Source: Oscillospiraceae bacterium
GTDB lineage: Bacteria > Bacillota_A > Clostridia > Oscillospirales > Oscillospiraceae
DNA length: 45,455 nucleotides
NCBI GenBank assembly: GCA_017459865.1
Contig: JAFUCD010000015.1
Coordinates: 1 to 45,455 of the forward strand
Direction of reading: 5' to 3'
The stretch's first letter is position 1, and the number at the start of each line of letters is the position of its first letter. The position numbers and the translations under genes were made by a program. The notes beneath the pieces were generated by a model. It ran no database searches. It was not told the origin of the DNA and saw nothing but the letters and a program-made list of their open reading frames with translations. This document shows positions 22,933 to 32,091 of this stretch, in pieces.

Positions 22933-25725
22933 TTACCCCTTATCTTCATCCATGGACGTGATCTCTGCCCTTGCCCGCTCCATCTGAGAGGTCAGCGTCT
23001 GGATCCTATCCTCCAGTTCCCTGCGTCTGCGTCCGGAAAACAGTCCTTTCAGCTCGGAAAGCTCCTCCTGCGCGGCAGCCTGCTGCTGTGAGCATGTTTC
23101 TATCTGCTGCAGGCATTCCTGACGGATCTGGTCCCGGAAGGTTTGGATCCTGGTCTTTTCCGCCTGAAGCTCCTCGCAGAGCTGATCGAAGCCGGAGAAC
23201 AGTTTCAGCGAGCGGGTCGACAGATGGTCGTATCCGAGATCCTTCTGGATCTCCGCATCTGGTTTGGGGGTCTTGATCTCGATGATCTTGTCTTTCTTAT
23301 CTCGTTCAAGTCTTCTGTTGAACCTGCTGTATTTTCTGACCTTATCTGCCTCCACAAGGACGCTGCCGTCCTCTTTGATCCCGATCAGATGCTTGCCCAC
23401 CGCGAGCAGCTGGATGACGCCGGACCAGTCCTGCAGGAGTCCCGTTCCGCTCGAATAAAAATGGACATAAAGATATACCTTTCCGTCTGTCCGGAGGCCG
23501 GCGTAATAATCGTCCCAATCGGGGGCGCCAACTACATCCACAACGTTTCTCCACTTGGGAACGGAATCCGTCCACCCGTAGAAGTCTGTGTTATGTCCGC
23601 AGCTCAGCACCGTTCCGTTCTTGCAGATGCCGAACACATTGCGTCTGAACGCCCGAATCCGGACAACGTCCTTCCAATCAGACACATCGCACATATTGTA
23701 CTCGTTCCTGCCGACTGCAAGCACGGTGCCGTCCTTCCGCAGACCGTAAGTACACTCGCGATTGACCGCGATCTCGACCACATCGCGCCATTCGGCGACG
23801 TCGCATTGCCCGTACTCATTCGAGCCCGCCGCAACTACTGTGCCGTCCAGCCGCAGGCCGACCGTATGGTTCTCAGCGGGGCAGAGTGTTTTGATATTCT
23901 GCCAGCCGGAAATCGGGGTGCTCAGTTCTTCTCTTGCCCCGAATACGGCAACCGTTCCGTCACGGCGCAGACCGTAAACGTGGGGGTATCCGGTAATCAG
24001 CTCCCGGATATTGGTCTCCCGCTCGACAGCGGAAGCGTTGATCAGGCTCGAGCCGGTCATGAGCAGCCTGCCGCTTGCCTTCAGCCCGGTCAGGGTGTCG
24101 CGGTACGGACCGCGGACCACCGACACAATGCCGTTCCAGCCAGAGACGTCGACCTCGCTGTTTGATCCAAAATAACAGACCGTTCCGTCTGATTTCAGCA
24201 GCCACTCTTTCTTTTTTCGGTCAAGCTTCCAGCCGCCCTCATATTTCTTCAGTTCATCCCATATCGCATGTGGATCCTCACCGGTCCCGTTTGCCTTGTT
24301 GTTCGGCGGGGAGAGCACGATGATGTCTTTCTCTGTCGCATAAATCCAGTCCAGCATCATCGGAAAGTCCTCGCGATGGGGATCGACCTTTTCCCGGAAT
24401 GCCCGCACTTTAGCCTGCGCTTCCGCGCGTGCTGCCGCCTGAGCCTTCTTTTCCGCTTTTGCCAAAGCGGCCAAACGCTCCTGCATTTGCCGCTCGGCAG
24501 TCTCCACCTTCGTCTGGATCTCAGATGCACGTTCCGGCGAGGCAAACCGGAGGAAATTCTTATAATTCGCGCGCTTGACAACGGCGTCGCTTCCGCCCCG
24601 GAGCGTCTCAAATTCTGCCTCCGAGCGCATGTTGAGCTCCGCGCGCGTCAAGCCCAGATAAGCCTCGGCGCATTTCCCGTCCATGTTCAGTGCCTTGTCA
24701 AAATGCTCCTGCGCCTGCTTCCACTCGCCGTTTTCCAGCGCGAGTGCACCGCGGTCAAGCATCGCCGTCACATTCGGTCCCGACTGCTGCACGACCACCG
24801 GCTGCGGAGCGGATACGGACTCGGGCTTTTTCAGCGGGAGAATCTTCTCCACGCCGCGCAGGAGGTCCTGCATCGCGCCGACCTTGCCCATGTCCTGCGC
24901 CGCGAGCTTGCGCACCTCCTTCGGCAGGTCGTAGGGGTCCATGTCCTTATAGCACGGGATCAGCACCTTCTCCTTGTCCTTCGCCATCAGCGCAAGGTAG
25001 CGGCTCCATTCGTTCTTGACCCAGACCGCGTTGAGGTTTTCAAAATCCATGCCGACCAGCAGCATGACCTTTGCCGACTGCAGCGCGGCGAAGATGTACG
25101 GCTCATACTCCACACCGAGCTTGTCCTCCAGCGTGATGCGGGAAAAGAACACGCGGTATCCCCGCGCCGTCAGCGCGTCGTAGATATCCTGTGCCAGCAC
25201 GCTGTCCTCCGTGCGCTCGCCATCCTCCGTCAGTTCCTTGTAGCTGATGAAGATGTCATAAGGTTCTTCCTTGCCGGAGACCTCGAGGATCCGCTCGCGC
25301 AGCTCGTCGATGGCGCGCCCCTCCGCGCGGTAGACACGCCGGGCGGTCGCGTCCGCGTTCTCGCACGCCTGCTCGTAGTTCGGATCGTCCTCTACGCTCT
25401 CAAATCCCGCGCGGTGGCAGGTCGGCACCTTTTTGCCCGTCGCCGGGTCGTCCACGTACTCGATGCCGAATTTGCAGAGGACCAGGCCCCAATACGCCTC
25501 GGCCTCGGTGTCGAAGTCCGCGACGATGCTTTCATACACGCCCGCCGCCTTGTCGAACTCGCAGGCGCGGCGCAGGCGGTTCGCGCGCTCGAAGAGCTTC
25601 AGCTTCTTCTCGTCGTCCGCCGCGGGCACGGTCTGCCGCGTGCCGCAGTATTCACATTCACAGACGGTGGTATCCGGCACAAGCTCCAGATCCCCGCCGC
25701 ACATCTTGCATTTGATGATCGCCAT
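22933..25725 (-). CDS. Zinc ribbon-TIR protein with degenerate RCC1-like repeats (TIR2)
   Basis: The 930-residue paralogue shares the zinc ribbon (C6, C9, C24, C27), helical segment and TIR domain (154-293, E208 in 'VEYEPYI') with TIR1 and TIR3. After a helical part (320-450) comes a unique segment (450-510), then degenerate RCC1-like repeats (about 510-800; tryptophans at 608, 646 and 684 keep the 38-residue step, others vary) and a coiled coil (845-930) with 'ELKGLFSGRRRRELEDRI', like the end of TIR1. The first 100 codons are nearly identical in DNA to TIR1, but residues 155-290 are closer to TIR3. ATG 25725 has a GGAG box. It heads the TIR2-TIR1 operon, divergent from the toxin-antitoxin pair. 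Confidence 0.9.
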   Translation of the reverse strand: MAIIKCKMCGGDLELVPDTTVCECEYCGTRQTVPAADDEKKLKLFERANRLRRACEFDKAAGVYESIVADFDTEAEAYWGLVLCKFGIEYVDDPATGKKVPTCHRAGFESVEDDPNYEQACENADATARRVYRAEGRAIDELRERILEVSGKEEPYDIFISYKELTEDGERTEDSVLAQDIYDALTARGYRVFFSRITLEDKLGVEYEPYIFAALQSAKVMLLVGMDFENLNAVWVKNEWSRYLALMAKDKEKVLIPCYKDMDPYDLPKEVRKLAAQDMGKVGAMQDLLRGVEKILPLKKPESVSAPQPVVVQQSGPNVTAMLDRGALALENGEWKQAQEHFDKALNMDGKCAEAYLGLTRAELNMRSEAEFETLRGGSDAVVKRANYKNFLRFASPERASEIQTKVETAERQMQERLAALAKAEKKAQAAARAEAQAKVRAFREKVDPHREDFPMMLDWIYATEKDIIVLSPPNNKANGTGEDPHAIWDELKKYEGGWKLDRKKKEWLLKSDGTVCYFGSNSEVDVSGWNGIVSVVRGPYRDTLTGLKASGRLLMTGSSLINASAVERETNIRELITGYPHVYGLRRDGTVAVFGAREELSTPISGWQNIKTLCPAENHTVGLRLDGTVVAAGSNEYGQCDVAEWRDVVEIAVNRECTYGLRKDGTVLAVGRNEYNMCDVSDWKDVVRIRAFRRNVFGICKNGTVLSCGHNTDFYGWTDSVPKWRNVVDVVGAPDWDDYYAGLRTDGKVYLYVHFYSSGTGLLQDWSGVIQLLAVGKHLIGIKEDGSVLVEADKVRKYSRFNRRLERDKKDKIIEIKTPKPDAEIQKDLGYDHLSTRSLKLFSGFDQLCEELQAEKTRIQTFRDQIRQECLQQIETCSQQQAAAQEELSELKGLFSGRRRRELEDRIQTLTSQMERARAEITSMDEDKG

Positions 25726-25764
25726 GTGGGTTCTCCTTCTCTCTGTTTATCGTAAAATTTATCG

Positions 25765-25793
25765 TTGATTTTTTCGTAATATTTGCATATAAT
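25765..25793 (+). promoter_or_regulatory. Promoter of the toxin-antitoxin pair
   Basis: TTGATT (25765-25770), 17 bp, TATAAT (25788-25793), 27 bp before the antitoxin ATG. The hexamer TCGTAA occurs twice around it (25750 and 25774), a possible antitoxin binding motif, as Phd-type antitoxins repress their own promoters. Confidence 0.75.
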
Positions 25794-25819
25794 AGCTTTT
25801 AGAAAGGTTGGTGATTCGC

Positions 25820-26086
25820 ATGCCGAATATCAAGCCGGTATCTGATCTGAGAAACTACGGTGAAGTGCTGCGTGACGTGGCAGTCGGGCAGCCGGTGTTT
25901 CTGACCAAGAACGGGCACGGACGCTACGCGGTGCTCGACATGGAGGAATACCGCGAATACGAGAAATTGAAGGCCATGCGCATGCTTTTGCGCGAGCTGG
26001 ACAAGGGGCGTATTTCCGGCGAGCGGGACGGCTGGCTGACCGCTGACGATGTGTTCGGTGAATTAGAGGCGCGGTATCATGGCTGA
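25820..26086 (+). CDS. Phd/YefM-family antitoxin
   Basis: The 88-residue protein begins 'MPNIKPVSDLRNYGEVL', the typical DNA-binding N-terminus of Phd/YefM antitoxins, followed by 'PVFLTKNGHGRYAVLDMEEY' and a flexible, acidic C-terminus that would wrap the toxin. ATG 25820 is taken; GTG 25811 is a possible alternative, since the AAAGG box is rather far from the ATG. Its last bases overlap the toxin start by 8 bp. Confidence 0.9.
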   Translation: MPNIKPVSDLRNYGEVLRDVAVGQPVFLTKNGHGRYAVLDMEEYREYEKLKAMRMLLRELDKGRISGERDGWLTADDVFGELEARYHG

Positions 26087-26408
26087 TATCGTCATATCCC
26101 CGGTCGCGCGTTCCGACCTGCGTGAGATCGGAGACTATATCAATCGCGAGCTCCGCAGCCCGGACGCTGCGCGGCGGCTCATTCGACGAATACAAGACGC
26201 CATTTTACCGCTTCACGATTTCCCGGAAATGGGCACTCCGCTGCTCGCAGACGTGCCGGATCGCATCCCGTATCGCTATCTGATCTGCGGCAGCTACATG
26301 ATCTTTTATCATTTCGCAGATGAGACCGCGTACATCGACCGTGTATTATACGGCCGCCGCGACTATCTCACGCTCCTGTTCGGAGATCGGCTCACAGACG
26401 AGGAATAA
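26079..26408 (+). CDS. ParE/RelE-family toxin
   Basis: The 109-residue protein matches the ParE-type fold: 'ISPVARSDLREIGDYI' start, 'AARRLIRRIQDAI', 'PEMGTPL', 'YRYLICGSYMIFYHF', and 'IDRVLYGRRDYLTLLF' at the end. Members block gyrase (ParE) or cleave mRNA at the ribosome (RelE); the sequence alone does not settle which. Start and length are fixed by the ATGG overlap with the antitoxin. A strong terminator follows. Confidence 0.9.
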   Translation: MADIVISPVARSDLREIGDYINRELRSPDAARRLIRRIQDAILPLHDFPEMGTPLLADVPDRIPYRYLICGSYMIFYHFADETAYIDRVLYGRRDYLTLLFGDRLTDEE

Positions 26409-26418
26409 TTGCTTTCTT

Positions 26419-26449
26419 CAGCTCCCCAAATGGGGAGCTGATTTTTTAT
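26419..26449 (+). terminator. Intrinsic terminator of the toxin-antitoxin operon
   Basis: A perfect 9-bp stem CAGCTCCCC/GGGGAGCTG (26419-26427, 26432-26440) with a four-base loop is followed by ATTTTTTATTT. Confidence 0.92.
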
Positions 26450-26515
26450 TTCAGCACTTGCACCTCTGTAGCGTTTCTCAAATCACTTTTTGCACCATGT
26501 TTTTTCATGTACGTA

Positions 26516-26779
26516 TCACAGATACTTCAGCGCCTCACGGTTTGTAGGGTCGATATCAAGGATCAGATTCGCGTATTTTTTCGCGTTGCGCGGGTCGCTG
26601 CGGCACTTGGCAAGCAGGCGCTCCACATCACTGTTCAGGGCGATTTCCGACTGTCTGGCGGGGCGTTCCTCTTTCGGGATCTGATGCCGTGTGCCGCAAT
26701 ACAGGCATGTGCGATAGTTCTTTTCCTCTTCAAATTCCGTTCCTCCGCAGACCGGGCATCGAATGATATTTACAGACAT
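26516..26779 (-). CDS. Small zinc-ribbon protein
   Basis: The 87-residue protein has a zinc ribbon 'CPVCGG...CLYCGT' (cysteines near 8, 11, 25 and 28) of the same kind as the TIR proteins, then a short helical half-TPR ending 'DIDPTNREALKYL'. It looks like a TIR-protein N-terminus without the TIR domain and may be an adaptor or remnant. ATG 26779 has a GAGG box that overlaps the stop of the preceding gene, showing translational coupling. Confidence 0.78.
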   Translation of the reverse strand: MSVNIIRCPVCGGTEFEEEKNYRTCLYCGTRHQIPKEERPARQSEIALNSDVERLLAKCRSDPRNAKKYANLILDIDPTNREALKYL

Positions 26780-26781
26780 AT

Positions 26782-27510
26782 TCAATCCTCAATTTTCTCG
26801 ATCACGACCGCGTTGCCGTTTGCCGTGACACAGATGACATAGGGCTCATAGAGCGTGCCGCCGGTGAGCGTCGCCGTTTCCGGGTCGAGCGTGAGATAGT
26901 CGAAGTCCACGCCGATGACCGCGTTGCAGCCGAGGTCATAGGCCGCCTCCTTCAGCTCCTTGAGCGCCTGCCGCCGGATGCGCACCAGCGCGTCCGTCAG
27001 ATTTTGCCCGTTGTTGCCGCCGAAAACGCCGCTGCGCGGGATCTGCACCGCGTCATCGCCGGAGATGTAGCCGGAATACTTCACGATCCGGTAGCCCTCG
27101 AAGTTGAAACCGGAGGAGATGAGCATGCTCGCCATTGCGCGGCTTTTTTCGGCGTTCGCCTGCTCGCGAAGGCGTTGTTCCTCTTCCTCGGCCTGTTTTC
27201 TGGCGCGCTCAAGCGCAAGCTTTTTTTCCGCTTCTTTCTGCTGCTCCGGCGTTTTGGGATTCACGCGTTGGATATGCTCCGCATATTCATACAGGAAATC
27301 AATCCCCGCCTGGTTCAGCTTCAGAAAGTTTCTATTTTCATCGATGAGATCCCGTGTAATGTCATTCGATCTCCACGCGATCCCGTTTCGCACAAGCAGC
27401 GTATCAAACGGTTCCGTGCAGCTGAAGCACATCGTCTTCTCGTTGAAATTCCATTTTAGAGATGAGTTGAAGACCGTGATCTTCTTTCCGCAATTCACAC
27501 AGTTTGCCAT
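26782..27510 (-). CDS. Zinc-finger protein with YbjQ-like domain
   Basis: The 242-residue protein starts with a treble-type zinc finger (CVNC...CFSC within the first 31 residues), has a Glu/Ala/Arg coiled coil at about 85-125, and ends in a YbjQ/DUF74-type domain (about 135-240: 'ISGDDAVQIP', 'RRQALKELKEAAYDLGCNAVIGVDFDY'). YbjQ proteins form pentamers; their function is unknown. AAGGGGA precedes ATG 27510. It lies 12 bp after the SPFH gene and is coupled to the small zinc-ribbon gene, so the three form one unit. Confidence 0.85.
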   Translation of the reverse strand: MANCVNCGKKITVFNSSLKWNFNEKTMCFSCTEPFDTLLVRNGIAWRSNDITRDLIDENRNFLKLNQAGIDFLYEYAEHIQRVNPKTPEQQKEAEKKLALERARKQAEEEEQRLREQANAEKSRAMASMLISSGFNFEGYRIVKYSGYISGDDAVQIPRSGVFGGNNGQNLTDALVRIRRQALKELKEAAYDLGCNAVIGVDFDYLTLDPETATLTGGTLYEPYVICVTANGNAVVIEKIED

Positions 27511-27522
27511 ATCGGATTCCCC

Positions 27523-29463
27523 TTATTCATCCTTCTTATGTCCGCACTCCGGGCAGAAGGCGGTCTTGATGCCCTTGGTGCCGCAGTCGGGGCAGGTCCA
27601 GCCGGCATCGGGCTCCGGCTTCTTCGCGCCGCACTCGGGGCAGAATTTGCTCGTGATGCCGGTCTTGCCGCAGCTCGGGCAGGTCCAGCCCGCGTCGGGC
27701 TCCGGCTTCTTCGCGCCGCACTCGGGGCAGAATTTGCTCGTGACGCCGGTCTTGCCGCAGCCCGGGCAGGTCCAGCCCTGCGCGGGCTCGGGCTTTTTCG
27801 CGCCGCATTCGGGGCAAAATTTGCCGATGATGCTCTTGTTGCCGCACGCCGGGCAGTCCCAGCCGCCCGCGGGCGTCTCCGCCGCGGCGGGCGCGCGAAA
27901 GCCCTGCATCATGTCGCCGATCTGGGGCGCGACGGCCTGCGCCGCCGCCATGCCGACGCCGAGACCCAGCATATCGCCGAGGATGCCGCTGCCGCCGCCC
28001 GCGGAGATGGCGGGACCCATGTTGCCGATGCCCTCGGCATAGGCCTTCTGCACCTCGGACTGCAGGACGTCCTTCTGACTGTAGCCCTTGGCGGCCATGA
28101 TCTCCGCCTCGGTGAGACCGGCCATGCGCTGCGCCTGCGCCTCGGCCTGCGCGGCGATGACCTGCCGCTCCGCCGCGCGGCGGGCGACCTCGGTCTCGGT
28201 GGTCTGCTGCTGCAGGACCGCCTCGCGGTGCGCCGCCTCGATCGCCGCGGCGCTCTGCTCCTCGGCGGTGCGGTACTGCGCCTTGGCCTGTGCCTGCGCG
28301 GTTTTATACTGCGCTTCGCTCTGCGCCTGCGCGGTTTTGACGGTCGCCTCCGCCTGGATCACGCGGGTCTGCAGCGTGATGGTGTGCAGCTCGCGGATGC
28401 GCTTGAAGTTCGGGTCGTTCTCCGGCAGGACCACGTGCGTGACATAGAACTGCGGGATCGTGAGACCATACTCCTCAAAGCCCGGAACGAGCTTTTCGCG
28501 CAGGCGGTCGGAGATGAGATCGAGCTTTTCGTCGATCTCCAGCAGATCGATGGCGTTGTCCTTGATGACGGCGGAGAGATTCGTCTTCACCGCCGTGGTG
28601 ATGAGCGGGCGGAAGGAGCTCTGCAGCGACTTCGACATGCCGTCCTGATCCTCCCAGGCGATGCCCTTCATGGTGCCGACGAGCTTCAGCAGCAGCTTGC
28701 GCGAATCCGACACGCGCAGGTTCATCTCGCCCGAGGCGCCGAGCTCCAGCGGCACGCCCGTGAGCGGGTCGATGAAGCGCACCTTCTCCGGCGTGCCCCA
28801 CTTGATGGCCATCTGCACGACCTTGTTGATGAAGTACACCTCGCTGTGGAAGGTGCCCTCGGTGTCGGTCGGGAGCTGGTAGAGCTTCTCGAGCAGCGGC
28901 AGCTGCTGCGTCTCGAGCGTGTAGCGCCCGGCGCCGAAGAGATCCAGCGCCTGCCCGTCGCGGAAGAAGATGGCCTCCTGGCTCTCGTGGACGATGAGCT
29001 GAGAGCCGTAATTGAAGTCCTCGATCGGGTGCTTCCAGATGAGCGTCTCGTTGTCGCCCTCGTACTTGATGATGCTGGCAAGGCCGTCCTTTTTGATCTT
29101 CTCGGACATGAGCCGCTCGGGCACGTCGTTCACGAAGTCGCAGACCGGGCAGGTGTAGGTACTGGCGCTCTTGCTCGTGCGCAGCCGCACGCCGCACTGC
29201 GCGCAGGAGAACTCCTCCATCTTGGTCTGCTCGGCCTGTGTATTGATCGGCTCATGGCAGACCGGGCACTTGGCCTTCTCGCCCTTGGACTGGTCGAAGA
29301 CGACCATGTTGCCGCAATGCGGGCACTCGCGCCCGGCGAGCTTCTCGGTGCGGACGTTGATGGTGTGACCGCAGGAGCAGTCGATCTTCTTGCGCGCAAA
29401 AAAGCCGGTGCGCGCCTCGGCGTATTTCCCGCAATTCGGGCACTCGATTACGAATTTAGCCAT
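27523..29463 (-). CDS. SPFH-domain protein with multiple zinc ribbons
   Basis: The 646-residue protein has an N-terminal block of cysteine pairs (C9/C12, C29/C31, C47/C50, C66/C69, C87/C90, C105/C108), an SPFH/Band-7 domain (about 130-360), an Ala/Gln-rich coiled coil (365-450), a Gly-rich hydrophobic linker (480-520), and four tandem zinc ribbons (535-646, each about 28 residues, 'GWTCP.CG....KFCPECGAKKPEP'). SPFH proteins form membrane-associated ring scaffolds; no clear transmembrane segment is seen. Homologues are often labelled 'virion core protein'. The AAGGAGG box fixes ATG 29463. It lies between TIR3 (126 bp upstream) and the YbjQ gene. Confidence 0.9.
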   Translation of the reverse strand: MAKFVIECPNCGKYAEARTGFFARKKIDCSCGHTINVRTEKLAGRECPHCGNMVVFDQSKGEKAKCPVCHEPINTQAEQTKMEEFSCAQCGVRLRTSKSASTYTCPVCDFVNDVPERLMSEKIKKDGLASIIKYEGDNETLIWKHPIEDFNYGSQLIVHESQEAIFFRDGQALDLFGAGRYTLETQQLPLLEKLYQLPTDTEGTFHSEVYFINKVVQMAIKWGTPEKVRFIDPLTGVPLELGASGEMNLRVSDSRKLLLKLVGTMKGIAWEDQDGMSKSLQSSFRPLITTAVKTNLSAVIKDNAIDLLEIDEKLDLISDRLREKLVPGFEEYGLTIPQFYVTHVVLPENDPNFKRIRELHTITLQTRVIQAEATVKTAQAQSEAQYKTAQAQAKAQYRTAEEQSAAAIEAAHREAVLQQQTTETEVARRAAERQVIAAQAEAQAQRMAGLTEAEIMAAKGYSQKDVLQSEVQKAYAEGIGNMGPAISAGGGSGILGDMLGLGVGMAAAQAVAPQIGDMMQGFRAPAAAETPAGGWDCPACGNKSIIGKFCPECGAKKPEPAQGWTCPGCGKTGVTSKFCPECGAKKPEPDAGWTCPSCGKTGITSKFCPECGAKKPEPDAGWTCPDCGTKGIKTAFCPECGHKKDE

Positions 29464-29589
29464 GGTGGTTCCTCCTTGATTGTGATATCGGTGAATGAAA
29501 TGATGACGTCAGTTAGCATTCGTGAAAATTATTATCTAAAAATCACCGCGAGAAGAATTTGCTGTTTTATCACTCAAATTTTCTATGAA

Positions 29590-32091
29590 CTAGTCTCCAA
29601 GATCAATCCATAAAGCGGGGCGTACGGCAGTGGTATCGCTGTAAACGATGTCGCCTTGATTTACGACGGAGCCATCGTCGTAGATGAATGCAGTATGCCA
29701 GGAATCCCAGCCTGAGGACCGCAGCCACCAAGCACATTTTCCACTTTTTTTAAATTTAGTTGCACCTCCATCATAACAGTAAGCTGTCCCTTCGCACGCC
29801 CTCGCTTCGTCGCTGCTGAAATATTTGTTTGCTTCTTGAATGCTCAAAAGGAAGATTTGGTCCTGCGTCGTGTTGCCCTGATCTGTTTTATGATCTGGGT
29901 TTTTGTCTGCGGTCACCGTCACGGTTGGGATCAGTTTCCGCTCCTCCGCGGTGAATGTGGCGTTCAGGAACTCGCCATTCAGCCATTTCCGCAGCGTACA
30001 GGTCTCCCAGGTAACATCTTTTTTCTCCTTGTTATACCGCTTGCTGTCCAGCGCCTTAAGGCTGATAAGAAGCCATCTGTCCCCTTCAATCGCCAGAACT
30101 TTCCATTTGATCGGCTTCGGATCGGCTCCACTTCTTTGCGGATAGCGCCCAAAGGTTACGGAGGTGCCTTTCTTATATTTAGAGAGCAGAAAACTTTTGA
30201 GAACATCAGCGCTTTTTTGAGAAGCAATCTCTAAGACGCGGAAGTTTTCCTGCAGTAGATTCATTGCTGCTTCGTAGGAGATTCTGTTCTCCTTGGATGA
30301 CTTTTGCTCAATAAGCATCTGCTCCAACTCGAAAACGGAGCGCTCCGCTTTTTCCTTCTCATGCTCCGCCTGTGTTTTCTTTTCAAAGCCCCACAACTGT
30401 TCGTGCAGCTTCGACAGCTCCTCGCTGACCTGAGTTGCCTGCTCGTCCAGTGATGCAAGCTCCGAATCGATCTGTTTCTTTTCTTTTCCGGCAAAAATGC
30501 CCAGGGCAGCACGCCGCTTTTGAAGGTCGCATTTTTTCTGTTCGCGCGCTTGCATCTCTTTTTTCTTTTGCGCGACCTGTGCCTGTAGGTCGCCAAACGA
30601 AGTGCAAAGCTGTTCCAGTTCTGCAGCTCTCTGTCTGGCCTCGGCGATCTGCGTTTCTAAAGGCGGGCCTTTCTCATAGCGCTTCGCCCGAACCGCAGCA
30701 ATCACCTTTGTCGCGTCTTCCTGCGCTTTCTCCTCATATTGCCTGCGCATTTCCGCAAGCCGCTCCTTCTCCATGCGTTGACGTTCTTCTTCCGCTTTTT
30801 CAGCGGCATTACGCCTTTCTTCCGCAATGCGCAGGTTTTCTGCCTTCCGCTCATCCGCTGCCGTACGAGCCGTGTTCAATTCCTCCCACCACTCGCTCTG
30901 ATTGGCATTCGCAAATTTCCGTGCACGCAACTGGTTTCCGGACTCGTGGATCCTGCGGTCAATATACGCATGCCGAAAAGAGTCTTGATCCGACAGTTTC
31001 GCTTCCGCCATTGCCAGTCCCAGATACGCGTCATGGCTCTCGGCGTCCATGTTGAGAATCTGATTGAAGAAATCCTTTGCGGCATCCCATTCTCCATCCT
31101 CCAGCGCCATGACGCCGCGCTTTTGGAGGGCGGTCACATTCGGACCGCCGGACACGACCGTCGGCTGCGGCGCGGCAGGCGCGGGCTCGTCGTTTTTCAG
31201 CGGTATGAGCTTCTCCACCCCGCGCAGCAGATCCTGCATCGCGCCGACCTTGCCCATGTCCTGCGCCGCGAGCTTGCGGACCTCCTTCGGCAGATCGTAG
31301 GGATCCATGTCCTTGTAGCACGGGATGAGCACCTTCTCCTTGTCGCTTGCCATGCGCATGAGAAAGCGGCTCCACTCGTTCTTGACCCAGACGGCGTTGA
31401 GATTTTCGTAATCCATGCCGACCAAAAGCATGACCTTCGCGCTGTTCAGCGCCGCGAAGATATACGGCTCATACTCCACGCCGAGCTTGTCCTCCAGCGT
31501 GATGCGCGAGAAGAACACGCGATAGCCCTTTGCCGTCAGCGCGTCGTAGATGTCCTGCGCGAGCACGCTGTCTTCCGTGCGCTCGCCGTCCTCCGCGAGC
31601 TCCTTGTAGGAAATGAAGATATCATAGGGCTCTTCCTTGCCCGAGACCTCGAGGATCCGCTCGCGCAGCTCGTCGATAGCGCGGCCCTCCGCGCGGTAGA
31701 CCCGGCGGGCGAGCGGGTCGGCGTTCTCGCACGCCTGCTCGAAGTTCGCGTCGTCCTCCACGCTCTCAAAGCCCGCGCGGTGGCACGTCGGCACCTTCTT
31801 TCCCGTGGCGGGATCATCCACGTACTCGATGCCGAATCTGCAGAGGACCAGACCCCAATACGCCTCGGCCTCGTCCGGGAATTCGGCGACGATGCTCTCA
31901 TAGACGCCGAACGCCTTGTCAAATTCGCAGGCGCGCAGGAGCTTGCCCGCGCGGTGGAACAGCGAGAGCATCTTCTCATTGTCCGCGCTCGGCACGGTCT
32001 GCTTCGTGCCGCAGTATTCACATTCGCAGACGGTGGTTTCCGGAACAAGCTCCAGATCCCCGCCGCACATCTTGCATTTAATGATCGCCAT
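29590..32091 (-). CDS. Zinc ribbon-TIR protein with DUF6273-like domain (TIR3)
   Basis: The 833-residue paralogue shares the zinc ribbon (C6, C9, C24, C27), helical segment and TIR domain (154-293, E208 in 'VEYEPYI') with TIR1 and TIR2, and residues 315-350 are almost the same as in TIR1. A long coiled coil (405-600) replaces the repeats. The C-terminus (about 640-833) is a DUF6273-like domain: 'VTFGRYPQ', 'IKWKVLAIEGDRWLLIS', 'TLRKWLNGEFLN', 'WWLRSSG', 'VRPALWIDL'. That fold resembles C-type-lectin or formylglycine-generating-like sheets and may bind ligands, which is inference. ATG 32091 has a GGAGAG box inside the RHH gene, whose end it overlaps by 14 bp. Confidence 0.9.
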   Translation of the reverse strand: MAIIKCKMCGGDLELVPETTVCECEYCGTKQTVPSADNEKMLSLFHRAGKLLRACEFDKAFGVYESIVAEFPDEAEAYWGLVLCRFGIEYVDDPATGKKVPTCHRAGFESVEDDANFEQACENADPLARRVYRAEGRAIDELRERILEVSGKEEPYDIFISYKELAEDGERTEDSVLAQDIYDALTAKGYRVFFSRITLEDKLGVEYEPYIFAALNSAKVMLLVGMDYENLNAVWVKNEWSRFLMRMASDKEKVLIPCYKDMDPYDLPKEVRKLAAQDMGKVGAMQDLLRGVEKLIPLKNDEPAPAAPQPTVVSGGPNVTALQKRGVMALEDGEWDAAKDFFNQILNMDAESHDAYLGLAMAEAKLSDQDSFRHAYIDRRIHESGNQLRARKFANANQSEWWEELNTARTAADERKAENLRIAEERRNAAEKAEEERQRMEKERLAEMRRQYEEKAQEDATKVIAAVRAKRYEKGPPLETQIAEARQRAAELEQLCTSFGDLQAQVAQKKKEMQAREQKKCDLQKRRAALGIFAGKEKKQIDSELASLDEQATQVSEELSKLHEQLWGFEKKTQAEHEKEKAERSVFELEQMLIEQKSSKENRISYEAAMNLLQENFRVLEIASQKSADVLKSFLLSKYKKGTSVTFGRYPQRSGADPKPIKWKVLAIEGDRWLLISLKALDSKRYNKEKKDVTWETCTLRKWLNGEFLNATFTAEERKLIPTVTVTADKNPDHKTDQGNTTQDQIFLLSIQEANKYFSSDEARACEGTAYCYDGGATKFKKSGKCAWWLRSSGWDSWHTAFIYDDGSVVNQGDIVYSDTTAVRPALWIDLGD

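Noticed and set aside
20466..32091. Thoeris defence system
   Set aside because: TIR domains are present, but there is no ThsA-like SIR2 or SLOG effector gene, and the TIR proteins have a different architecture from ThsB.
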